Shown here one piece after another: positions 7,197 to 13,729 of a DNA stretch of 23,113 bases. The notes below the pieces were generated by a model that did not search any database, was not told where the DNA came from, and saw only the letters and a list, made by a program, of their open reading frames with translations. The first letter of the stretch is position 1, and each line of letters opens with the position of its first letter. A program made the position numbers and the translations under genes. Source of the stretch: an uncultured Candidatus Saccharibacteria bacterium (GTDB taxonomy: Bacteria; Patescibacteriota; Saccharimonadia; Saccharimonadales; Saccharimonadaceae); assembly GCA_948514425.1 (NCBI GenBank), contig CAOQYN010000012.1, positions 1 through 23,113 on the forward strand, written 5' to 3'.

Positions 7197-8006
7197 ATGG
7201 CTTTTGCGACTATTAATCCCGATCTCTCCTACTGGCAAAAACAAACCAAACCGCTCTATCCCGATCTCATCTGGAATATTCCAGAACGCAAAACAGGACG
7301 CGTCTCTGTCATTGGCGGCAACGCTCAGGGATTCTCTACCGTAATCCGACTCTCTGAATTCATGAGTCAAAACTTTCCTTTTTCTACTCTAACTACCATT
7401 CTGCCAGACGCCTTACGCGGCAAACTTCCTAATCTCCCCAATCTGGAATTTGCAATTTCCACAGCTAGCGGCTCTTTTGCTAGGTCCGCTCTCCTTCAAA
7501 CCGCTTTCGAGCAGAGTGATGCCATTCTCCTCGCCGGTGACCTCTCTCGCAATTCTGAAACCGCGATCACCCTCAGTAATCTCATTAACCCCCAAAACCC
7601 TCGCCCGCTCATCCTAACCCGCGACAGCGTTGACCTTCTCGCTCCAGAAGCTGCTAGCTGGCTTCTGCGTCCACATACGTTTATCATCGCCTCAATGCTC
7701 CAACTCCAAAAACTCTTCCGCAGCGTCTATTATCCACGAATGATTCTCTTATCGCAACCATTGCTCCCTATACTCGAGACTCTCCATAAGTTCACACTCA
7801 CTTACCCCGCCACTATTCTCACCTTCCATCAAGATAATGTCATTGTTGCTCATGCCGGCAATCTATCTACCACCCATCTTGTTGATACCGGATACAGTCC
7901 AATCGGTCTCTGGAATGGACAACTCGCTGCTCGCGTCCTCGCGCTAAATCTCTATAATCCGAATAAGGCGTTTGAAGCCACCACCGCCGCTATCTTGTAT
8001 AAATAG
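7197..8006 (+). CDS. Divergent ribokinase-fold protein resembling ADP-dependent NAD(P)HX dehydratase
   Basis: 269 aa. GRVSVIGGNAQGFSTVIRLSE (34-54, split: GRVSVIGG, NAQGFSTV) resembles the GxVxVIGGSxxFxGA start of the YjeF C-terminal/NnrD domain. DAILLAGDLSRNSET and PLILTRDSVDLL match the D-x-x-xxGxGL and PxVxDAD-x-L segments. However, the NnrD hallmark GTGDVLAG is not present: the matching place reads YSPIGLWNGQLAA, without the catalytic Asp. The GPGLG-like glycine loop is also eroded. It is therefore probably a structural homologue with lost or altered activity. The start ATG 7197 has no SD; a weak -10 (GTTAAT at 7185-7190) ends 6 nt upstream. Readthrough from exoA is the alternative. Confidence 0.6.
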   Translation: MAFATINPDLSYWQKQTKPLYPDLIWNIPERKTGRVSVIGGNAQGFSTVIRLSEFMSQNFPFSTLTTILPDALRGKLPNLPNLEFAISTASGSFARSALLQTAFEQSDAILLAGDLSRNSETAITLSNLINPQNPRPLILTRDSVDLLAPEAASWLLRPHTFIIASMLQLQKLFRSVYYPRMILLSQPLLPILETLHKFTLTYPATILTFHQDNVIVAHAGNLSTTHLVDTGYSPIGLWNGQLAARVLALNLYNPNKAFEATTAAILYK

Positions 8007-8008
8007 AC

Positions 8009-8086
8009 TTGACACTTACAAATTTTTTTGGTATAATTAAATACATCAGCAGTATTCTTCAAAAATAAATTAGGGGGTGAATACTT
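8009..8086 (+). promoter_or_regulatory. Consensus TTGACA-17-TATAAT promoter, leader and SD for the 8087 gene
   Basis: TTGACA at 8009-8014, exactly 17 bp, TATAAT at 8032-8037 (both full consensus). Start at about 8044 gives a leader of about 43 nt with the SD-like AGGGGGTGA (8072-8080), 6 nt before ATG 8087. It is the strongest-looking promoter in the window. Confidence 0.85.
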
Positions 8087-8677
8087 ATGAAGAAATATCA
8101 TCTTGCTGACGTATGCACGGCGCTCGAATGTGTTTGTGCAATTATTATTCTCGGAATGTCTTTACACAACATCAAGCCCGAATATGCACTCAGCGTATTC
8201 TTCGTAGGGCAAATCTTCGACGCAATTGACGGACCATTAGCACGACGTTATCATTATCCGAATGATAACCAGCGACGCTGGTGGCGCGAATATGCTGGGT
8301 TGATTGATCAGCTCTCCGATCTGTTGCTTGGGACCACGACGTGTATCTACGTCATGACCTGTATTAATCATGACGTCGGAGTATCGGCACTTGTTGGAGC
8401 TACATCGGTCGGAATCATCGTGCAAACCTTAGCATATGATTTTCCGCCATTTAGGCTCAATTGGTTAAAAACCAGACCAGAACTTGGCAACCTTATCGTT
8501 CTGATCCGCAGGTGGCTCTATGTCGGACTGATAGTTTTCGCAGTTGGCCTGCTCCTTTGGAGCACTAGATGGCCGTTCGCCGCAAAAACCACAGTTACCA
8601 TTATATTTTGCGCGATAGGATTATTCTTATTCGTCTGTAAGCTCAACAGGCTTACAGAAGTCAAAACCAAACTGTAA
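8087..8677 (+). CDS. CDP-alcohol phosphatidyltransferase family membrane protein
   Basis: 196 aa with several membrane segments (about 10-27, 35-47, 82-110, 140-162, 167-186). The metal and CDP-binding motif is clear at its first half: D45-A-I-D48-G49-P-L-A52-R53. The second half is D74-x3-D78 (GLIDQLSD). The family form is D-x2-DG-x2-AR-x8-G-x3-D-x3-D. Here 16 residues rather than 8 separate AR from the next anchor, and the conserved Gly is Ala70. Members join a CDP-linked lipid to an alcohol such as glycerol phosphate or inositol. The insertion and Gly-to-Ala change suggest an unusual substrate. It has its own promoter, SD and terminator. Confidence 0.82.
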   Translation: MKKYHLADVCTALECVCAIIILGMSLHNIKPEYALSVFFVGQIFDAIDGPLARRYHYPNDNQRRWWREYAGLIDQLSDLLLGTTTCIYVMTCINHDVGVSALVGATSVGIIVQTLAYDFPPFRLNWLKTRPELGNLIVLIRRWLYVGLIVFAVGLLLWSTRWPFAAKTTVTIIFCAIGLFLFVCKLNRLTEVKTKL

Positions 8678-8693
8678 TTACATTCCGACCCCA

Positions 8694-8727
8694 GGGCAGT
8701 TCACGCTATTTCGAACTGCCCTCTTTT
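8694..8727 (+). terminator. Strong intrinsic terminator of the 8087 gene, overlapping the GT2 coding end
   Basis: GGGCAGTTC (8694-8702) pairs perfectly with GAACTGCCC (8713-8721) over a 10-nt loop, followed by TCTTTT. The right arm is at the same time the antisense of the final EGSS codons of the glycosyltransferase ending at 8706. Confidence 0.85.
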
Positions 8728-9923
8728 ATAGCCTGCTTATACGCCGCTAACAACTTCTTTATCTGCTTCGATTGTAAAACTTCCTGACGATTCTTCAACA
8801 TCTTCTGGCTCATCTTTGCCACTTTTTCCGCTGGCATATTCTCAAGTGCAATCGCCATTGCTTCTGGCTCTTTTCCTCCCGCAATCACAAAACTCTCACG
8901 CGGTGCTATCTCCATCATTTCCGGATCACAGAAAAACACTGGTAATCCTGTCGCTTCAGCCTCCAACAAAGTCATTCCTTGCGTATCGAAATTATATGAT
9001 GCCATCACTCCAAGATGTGCCTCTCGCATTCTAGCTAAGATCTTTTTTCGCGAGCATTCACCATAAAACTTCACCTTCAAACCATGCTTCTTCGCAAACT
9101 TACGCGCCCTCTTAGCGTCATTTCCATCACCGTAGACATATAATATATATGGTCGCGATAGCATAGCAACAGCCTGCAAAAATGGCAAAATTCGTTTCTC
9201 TCGCGAAAGCCGAGAATTCCAAATCATCTTCAGCACTGCCCCATCTTCCAGCTCACGCGTAGCAAAATCCGTCTCGACTAAACTATCCGCTACCCCATTA
9301 GATACAACTACAATCGGCTTCACTACGCCATAATGTTCTAACTTTTTCGCAAAATGATTTGATGGTACCGTCACGACATCAGCCTGATTCGCATGATTTA
9401 CCATCATCTCCCACATTTTTGCACGTGCCTTCGTCGGCGCCTGAAACTTATCTCGCTTCACCCGCACATTATGAGATAAATACTTACGGTGCGTGTTATT
9501 CAAACCACTCGCCACCAACCATTTCCATGGATAAGGCACGTTCAATGCAATCGCTTGGTCTTCGCGCCCATGCATCGTCTGCACCAGCGGCAAATCAAAC
9601 TTCTTCGCCAATCTAATCCCTGCCACACTACAAGCTGCCTCATAATGCACATGAACCACATCAAATTTATTAAAATCTGGCACTTTCTCGAGTATGAAGT
9701 TTTCAATCACTTCTGGGCTCTTTGACATCACCGACTTATTAATCTTCACTCGCTTCATGCTTGGCACAGTAATCACGTTTTTTTCACGTGCGTCAAAACC
9801 TGGACAAAACACTGTCACTTTATGCCCTAAACTTTCTAATTCATCTTTTTGCGCCTTTATCGATGCCGCAATCCCACCATTACTCCAAGGCGCATACACA
9901 TCCGTAAAAATCGCAATTCTCAT
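8706..9923 (-). CDS. GT4-family glycosyltransferase
   Basis: 405 aa with a GT-B fold. N-terminus MRIAIFTDVYAPWSNGGIA, then DVVHVHYEAACSVAG (88-102) and LVQTMHGREDQ (113-123) in the acceptor domain. The donor domain starts near 203 and shows WNSRLSREKRI, VYGDGNDAKRA (263-273) and GMTLLEAEATGLPV. In the usual EX7E motif the first acid is Asp313 (DTQGMTLLE, second Glu321), a conservative swap. It resembles the first GT4 enzyme at 3963-5261 in its N-terminal half but has a separate acceptor loop. Cytoplasmic/membrane-face transfer of a sugar to an envelope lipid or glycan is the likely role. The coding end overlaps the terminator of the convergent gene. Confidence 0.87.
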   Translation of the reverse strand: MRIAIFTDVYAPWSNGGIAASIKAQKDELESLGHKVTVFCPGFDAREKNVITVPSMKRVKINKSVMSKSPEVIENFILEKVPDFNKFDVVHVHYEAACSVAGIRLAKKFDLPLVQTMHGREDQAIALNVPYPWKWLVASGLNNTHRKYLSHNVRVKRDKFQAPTKARAKMWEMMVNHANQADVVTVPSNHFAKKLEHYGVVKPIVVVSNGVADSLVETDFATRELEDGAVLKMIWNSRLSREKRILPFLQAVAMLSRPYILYVYGDGNDAKRARKFAKKHGLKVKFYGECSRKKILARMREAHLGVMASYNFDTQGMTLLEAEATGLPVFFCDPEMMEIAPRESFVIAGGKEPEAMAIALENMPAEKVAKMSQKMLKNRQEVLQSKQIKKLLAAYKQAIKEGSSK

Positions 9924-9942
9924 AATTAATTCTATTATAGCA
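9924..9942 (-). promoter_or_regulatory. Extended -10 promoter of the second GT4 gene (minus strand)
   Basis: Minus strand: TG (9942-9941), C, TATAAT (9939-9934), then 10 nt to ATG 9923. This predicts a leader of only about 3 nt. It is divergent from metK, with a 55-bp gap holding both promoters. Confidence 0.6.
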
Positions 9943-9963
9943 CGCTGTCATAAATTGCGTATA

Positions 9964-9978
9964 TGCTATACTAGGGTT
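9964..9978 (+). promoter_or_regulatory. Extended -10 promoter abutting the metK start
   Basis: TG at 9964-9965, C, TATACT at 9967-9972, then 6 nt to ATG 9979. There is no room for a SAM riboswitch between the divergent genes. Leaderless transcript predicted. Confidence 0.7.
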
Positions 9979-10983
9979 ATGGAAAATTACACTATATATC
10001 GCACAGCAGAAAGCGTTTCACCTAAACATCCCGACAAACTTTGTGATCAAATCTCCGATGCTATCCTTGATGCTCACCTCAGTATTGATCCAAACGCTCG
10101 CGTCGCAATCGAAACCTGTGGCGGACACGGACAGGTCTTCGTCACTGGCGAAGTTACATCGACAGCCCAAAATATCAATCTTGAAGACATCGTACATCGT
10201 ATAGCTGGAAACGATATCAAGGTCATCCAAAATATCGTTCAACAAAGCCCCGAAATCGCCCAAGGCGTCGACATTGGTGGTGCTGGGGATCAGGGAATTA
10301 TGATTGGATATGCTTGCGACGAAACACCTGAGCTACTACCGCTTGAAGTTGTGCTCTCACGCCGTCTCAATCAATATATTTATGCAAAACATCCGTTTGA
10401 TGGCAAAACCCAGATCACTATCCATGACGGTCAAAACGGCGAAATCTGGGTCAGTTCTATCGTTGCTAGTTTTCAAAATGTTTCTCATGAAGAATTAGAA
10501 AAGCTAGTTACCGAATTCATCGTACAACATCAACTCACGCCAGCCCCCACAACGTCCGAGATTGAGCTACATCTCAATCCAGCTGGCGATTGGCATCAAG
10601 GCGGATTTGAAGCCGACACTGGACTAACTGGGCGCAAACTCATTGTCGATAATTATGGCCCACGCATCCCGATTGGCGGCGGAGCCTTCTCTGGAAAAGA
10701 CCCATCCAAAGTTGATCGTTCTGCTGCTTATATGGCACGTCGTATCGCTGTTGATTATCTCCGCAAACACAACGCTCGCGAAGTCTTTGTCCGTCTAGCT
10801 TATGCCATTGGCCACGCCGCTCCGCTTGAATCTACTGTCATTATCGATGGCACGACCGAAAGAATCAAAGGCTACGACCTTACTCCTCAAGGCATCATTA
10901 ATCACCTTAGTCTCAAACGCCCCATCTATGAGCCTACAGCTCGATACGGACATTTTGGCGAGGGTTTTGACTGGGACAAATAG
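9979..10983 (+). CDS. metK: S-adenosylmethionine synthetase
   Basis: 334 aa, shorter than the usual 380-400. Key motifs are present: HPDK (17-20) for ATP/phosphate, GAGDQGIMIGYA (101-112), DGKTQIT, which keeps the Lys of the DAKSQVT motif, GLTGRKLIVDNYG and GGGAFSGKDPSKVDRSAAY (233-251). The missing length comes from a trimmed insertion before DGKTQIT, shortened loops, and a C-terminus that stops directly after YGHFGEGFDWDK instead of continuing about 20 residues. The enzyme makes SAM from methionine and ATP. The in-frame ATG far upstream (9694) runs antisense through the GT gene; the start at 9979 follows from the -10 box and the N-terminal motif. Confidence 0.96.
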   Translation: MENYTIYRTAESVSPKHPDKLCDQISDAILDAHLSIDPNARVAIETCGGHGQVFVTGEVTSTAQNINLEDIVHRIAGNDIKVIQNIVQQSPEIAQGVDIGGAGDQGIMIGYACDETPELLPLEVVLSRRLNQYIYAKHPFDGKTQITIHDGQNGEIWVSSIVASFQNVSHEELEKLVTEFIVQHQLTPAPTTSEIELHLNPAGDWHQGGFEADTGLTGRKLIVDNYGPRIPIGGGAFSGKDPSKVDRSAAYMARRIAVDYLRKHNAREVFVRLAYAIGHAAPLESTVIIDGTTERIKGYDLTPQGIINHLSLKRPIYEPTARYGHFGEGFDWDK

Positions 10984-11005
10984 TCGAGCTAACCCAAAAC
11001 CTTTC

Positions 11006-11105
11006 TTGACTTTAACAACAGCGTATGCCATAATAAAAAGATTAAGCGCACATTACTAATTAGTTGATAGCTTTGTGCGTCAAAATTTTTTTAGGAGGTG
11101 TTTTT
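11006..11105 (+). promoter_or_regulatory. TTGACT-17-CATAAT promoter, structured leader and strong SD for the GNAT gene
   Basis: TTGACT at 11006-11011, 17-bp spacer, CATAAT at 11029-11034 (TG extension at 11026-11027). The leader of about 65 nt holds GCGCAC (11046-11051) pairing with GTGCGT (11075-11080) and an enclosed 10-bp palindrome ACTAATTAGT (11055-11064). The SD TAGGAGGTG (11092-11100) is 5 nt from ATG 11106. Confidence 0.75.
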
Positions 11106-11687
11106 ATGAACACTTATGACTTTCATAAAGTTTCTACCAATGACAACATGTACCAAATCGGTAGACTAATCTACTACACAGACCCGTATGTCTATCCTTT
11201 CTGGCGTCCCGGGGAGAGACATTTTGCTCAGTTCATCGAACCCTGGATTTACGCTGAAAATTTTGTTTATCACTACCGTAACTTCTGTACTATTAGCGAA
11301 CGTCGCGACCGTTATCCGCTAGGGATCATCGGCGGACTAAGCGCAGACGCAAAACTGGATTTTGATTACGACATTTTTGGCGACGAGCGTTCTAGATTCG
11401 TAATCAATTATTATATTCGTAATATAATAATTGAACGCCAGTCAATGTCAAACGACAGCGTGCTAATCACAAACCTCTGCGTCGATCCAGCGCTTCGGGG
11501 GATAGGCATCGGCTATGAACTCCTAACTCGTTATATTGATATGATGATAAAAAGAGGTTACCATGGTTTTCATCTAGACTGTCTAAAGGATAATATATCT
11601 GCGCTCCAACTGTATAACAAAGTCGGCTTCCGAGAAATCAGCGAAGGATATGGCTTTAATGCCACGGTTCATACGAAAATCCCGTAA
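11106..11687 (+). CDS. GNAT-family N-acetyltransferase
   Basis: 193 aa from the ATG placed by the SD; an earlier in-frame ATG at 11064 lies within the leader. The C-terminal half has the acetyl-CoA signature: ITNLCVDPALRGIGIGYELL with the pyrophosphate loop RGIGIG at 131-136, then HLDCLKDNISALQLYNKVGF (157-175), the usual β5/α4 part. The N-terminal 110 residues are long, aromatic-rich and not recognised, so the acceptor is unknown. The last ten codons overlap, antisense, the end of the D,D-carboxypeptidase gene by 32 bp. It has its own promoter and SD like the 5892 and 8087 genes. Confidence 0.85.
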   Translation: MNTYDFHKVSTNDNMYQIGRLIYYTDPYVYPFWRPGERHFAQFIEPWIYAENFVYHYRNFCTISERRDRYPLGIIGGLSADAKLDFDYDIFGDERSRFVINYYIRNIIIERQSMSNDSVLITNLCVDPALRGIGIGYELLTRYIDMMIKRGYHGFHLDCLKDNISALQLYNKVGFREISEGYGFNATVHTKIP

Positions 11688-12474
11688 TGTATTCCAATCC
11701 ATCTGGATAGCGTAGAATGAATCCGTACTCCGCCGCATGAGCCTGCAGCCAACGAAACTCCGCCGTATTTGCAAAACTCACTTCCACCGAATTAATATCC
11801 GTCGCAAGTCCAGCTTGATGTTCCGAATATCCTGGACGCGAAGAGTAAGTATCCGCCAATTCATAACCATCTTGTGCTGCGTAGTTATTATACAGCCACT
11901 CTTGCAAACTATAACTTCTGTATCCAGAAATATTCATCAATACCAGGCCTTCAGACCGTGCCGCATCCGCCATTTTTACAAACGCTTCTGCCACCTCTCG
12001 TCGAAGCATCGGCGCCGTGCTATTAGAATAGCCCTCGCCTAATCTTACTAAATCATCCGGCTCGTATCCTCCCAAATAATTAAATTTATTCACCATCGCG
12101 AGAACGCCATAAGACAGATCCGCATCTTTCACATCTACATAACGCGTCCGATCAAGATTAGAATTCACGTTACGTACCACCTCGCTCATCGACAACTCTG
12201 GATTATTTTTCATATAAGCCAAATATCGTTCCAAATTCCTTCCTATAAAATAACATTCTTGCTCCAACTCTTCTGTCTCCCTAACATCAGGTAAATCTGC
12301 CGTATTACCAAAATCTTCCTCTTCTATACCCTCTTCTTGCGCAACGTCTAAGCGTTCTTTCTGACCTTGCCAAGACCAAAACAGAAAACCCACACCAAAT
12401 ATAATAACCACCAACAAAATCACTGCAAAAACCCTATTGCGTCTAAATTTCAAACCTTTATCTTGCTTCAACAT
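11656..12474 (-). CDS. VanY/DacB-type D-alanyl-D-alanine carboxypeptidase, membrane-anchored, ending at its zinc ligand
   Basis: 272 aa from ATG 12474. An N-terminal membrane anchor (about 13-34) is followed by an acidic linker and a M15B peptidase domain (about 130-272). Zinc and catalytic residues: H219 and D226 in SEHQAGLATD, and the final EPWH with H272. Known relatives continue after EPWH with about 20-30 residues (H-x-RYVG), whereas here H272 is the very last residue before TAA. The family removes the terminal D-Ala from peptidoglycan precursors. GTG 12501 and ATG 12483 are in frame but lie in or before the -10 box, so they would not be transcribed. See the finding on 3' truncation. Confidence 0.85.
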   Translation of the reverse strand: MLKQDKGLKFRRNRVFAVILLVVIIFGVGFLFWSWQGQKERLDVAQEEGIEEEDFGNTADLPDVRETEELEQECYFIGRNLERYLAYMKNNPELSMSEVVRNVNSNLDRTRYVDVKDADLSYGVLAMVNKFNYLGGYEPDDLVRLGEGYSNSTAPMLRREVAEAFVKMADAARSEGLVLMNISGYRSYSLQEWLYNNYAAQDGYELADTYSSRPGYSEHQAGLATDINSVEVSFANTAEFRWLQAHAAEYGFILRYPDGLEYITGFSYEPWH

Positions 12475-12492
12475 TACATCCATATTATACCA
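12475..12492 (-). promoter_or_regulatory. Extended -10 promoter of the carboxypeptidase gene (minus strand)
   Basis: Minus strand: TG (12492-12491), G, TATAAT (12489-12484), then 9 nt to ATG 12474. Nearly leaderless. The ATG at 12483 touches the -10 and lies upstream of any start site. Confidence 0.65.
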
Positions 12493-12522
12493 CCCCATCA
12501 CTCCACAATTTACATTACGATG

Positions 12523-12551
12523 TTGACATTTACCAGTGCATACTATAACAT
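12523..12551 (+). promoter_or_regulatory. Candidate promoter of the GntR operon
   Basis: TTGACA at 12523-12528. Possible -10 boxes are TATAAC (12544-12549, 15-bp spacer) or TAACAT (12546-12551, 17-bp spacer). A separate TACAAT at 12568-12573, 8 nt before ATG 12582, would give a near-leaderless start instead. Either way the start region coincides with the inverted repeat at 12550-12573. Confidence 0.5.
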
Positions 12552-12573
12552 TGTATTAAGTAAATAATACAAT
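12550..12573. promoter_or_regulatory. Probable autoregulatory operator of the GntR/YtrA-type regulator
   Basis: ATTGTATTA (12550-12558) and TAATACAAT (12565-12573) form a perfect 9-bp inverted repeat with a 6-bp centre. It overlaps the candidate -10/start region directly ahead of the regulator. GntR-family dimers bind such GTA...TAC inverted repeats, so autorepression is likely (inference). Confidence 0.65.
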
Positions 12574-12581
12574 TACACATT

Positions 12582-12950
12582 ATGTTAAATTTTAATTTCA
12601 TCAACGATCGTCCAATTTACATTCAGCTTGTTGAGCAACTTGAATTTTACATTGTTTCTGGAAAAATCCCTCCAGGCAGCAAGCTCCCTTCCGTACGCGA
12701 TCTCGCTCTCGCCGCCAAAGTCAATCCCAACACCATGCAACGTGCGCTTACTGAGCTAGAAGACCTTAGACTTATCTACACCGAACGCACTACAGGGAAA
12801 TATGTCACTAACGACGAAAAACTTATCACCAAATACCGCAAAAAGTTTGCCAATGCAAAAGTCAAAATCTACTTCAACGACATGGAAAAACTCGGTTTCA
12901 ATACAAAATCTGCATTAGACTATTTAAAATCTAAAGGAGGAATCAAGTAA
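12582..12950 (+). CDS. GntR-family transcriptional regulator, YtrA subfamily
   Basis: 122 aa. The winged helix-turn-helix covers about 10-72: RPIYIQLVEQLEFYIVSG, PPGSKLPSVRDLALAAKVNP and NTMQRALTELEDLRLIYTER. The short C-terminal helical tail (about 50 aa, no ligand-binding domain) is the YtrA type, which usually represses the ABC transporter encoded next to it. The stop codon overlaps the next ATG (TAATG), and the following gene has an SD inside this reading frame. It is the first gene of a GntR-ATPase-permease operon. Confidence 0.92.
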   Translation: MLNFNFINDRPIYIQLVEQLEFYIVSGKIPPGSKLPSVRDLALAAKVNPNTMQRALTELEDLRLIYTERTTGKYVTNDEKLITKYRKKFANAKVKIYFNDMEKLGFNTKSALDYLKSKGGIK

Positions 12951-13684
12951 TGCCCAAAAACCCAACCAAGTCAAAACTCACTAACCATCCGCCGCTCATC
13001 GAATGTCGCAATCTTAGCAAAATCATCAATCAACAAATCATCCTTAATCATATCAACCTCACCATCCCACGAGGCAAAATCATTGGTCTACTCGGGAAAA
13101 ACGGCGCTGGCAAATCAACCCTACTCAAAACTATCAACGATCTTATCGTACCTACTTCTGGCCAAGTTCTAGTCAACGGACAACCAATCGGAGCCACCAG
13201 CAAATACAATATCTCCTACCTACCAGAACGCACTTATCTCGACAAAACTATGCGTGTCAAAGACGCCTTAAAATTTTTCACCGAATTCTACAACAATTTC
13301 GAGCTCAAACGAGCCAATCGTCTTATCAAAGACTTTGGGCTCAACCCCGATATGCACATCTCGCATATGAGTAAAGGTATGCAGGAAAAACTGCAACTTA
13401 TTCTTGTCATGAGCCGTCAAGCCGAACTCTACATCCTTGATGAACCGCTCGGAGGTATCGACCCCGCAACTCGCGACTACATTTTAGATACTATTCTCTC
13501 TAACTTCACTGACAACGCCAGCATGATTATTTCTACTCATCTCATTGCCGATGTCGAACGTATCCTTGATGAAGTTATTTTTATCGATCAAGGCAAAATC
13601 CTACTCACCGCATCCGCCGACGATCTTCGCAATCAACATCATACTTCAATCGATGAAATCTTTCGTCAACAGTTCAAACATTAA
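12950..13684 (+). CDS. ABC transporter ATP-binding protein (YtrB-like)
   Basis: 244 aa. Walker A GKNGAGKST (49-57), signature region HMSKGMQEK (139-147; a variant of LSGGQ common in YtrB-type ATPases), Walker B LYILDEP (160-166), D-loop GGID and switch His197 (STHLIAD). SD AAAGGAGG (12933-12940) sits 9 nt before ATG 12950, which overlaps the regulator's stop by 1 nt. It should energise the permease encoded 45 bp downstream. The substrate is unknown; such GntR-coupled systems often respond to envelope-active compounds (family knowledge). Confidence 0.93.
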   Translation: MPKNPTKSKLTNHPPLIECRNLSKIINQQIILNHINLTIPRGKIIGLLGKNGAGKSTLLKTINDLIVPTSGQVLVNGQPIGATSKYNISYLPERTYLDKTMRVKDALKFFTEFYNNFELKRANRLIKDFGLNPDMHISHMSKGMQEKLQLILVMSRQAELYILDEPLGGIDPATRDYILDTILSNFTDNASMIISTHLIADVERILDEVIFIDQGKILLTASADDLRNQHHTSIDEIFRQQFKH

Positions 13685-13729
13685 TCCAATTTCGAATCCA
13701 TTTTACGCAAAATTAATAAGGAACATATC

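Noticed and set aside
9694..9978. Upstream in-frame extension of metK
   Set aside because: It is antisense to the GT4 gene, lacks MetK similarity, and the -10 box ending 6 nt before 9979 fixes the start there.
9924..9978. SAM riboswitch ahead of metK
   Set aside because: The gap is only 55 bp and is filled by two divergent promoters; no leader exists to hold an aptamer.
12475..12501. GTG 12501 or ATG 12483 as the carboxypeptidase start
   Set aside because: Both lie upstream of or against the TATAAT at 12484-12489 and would not be in the transcript.
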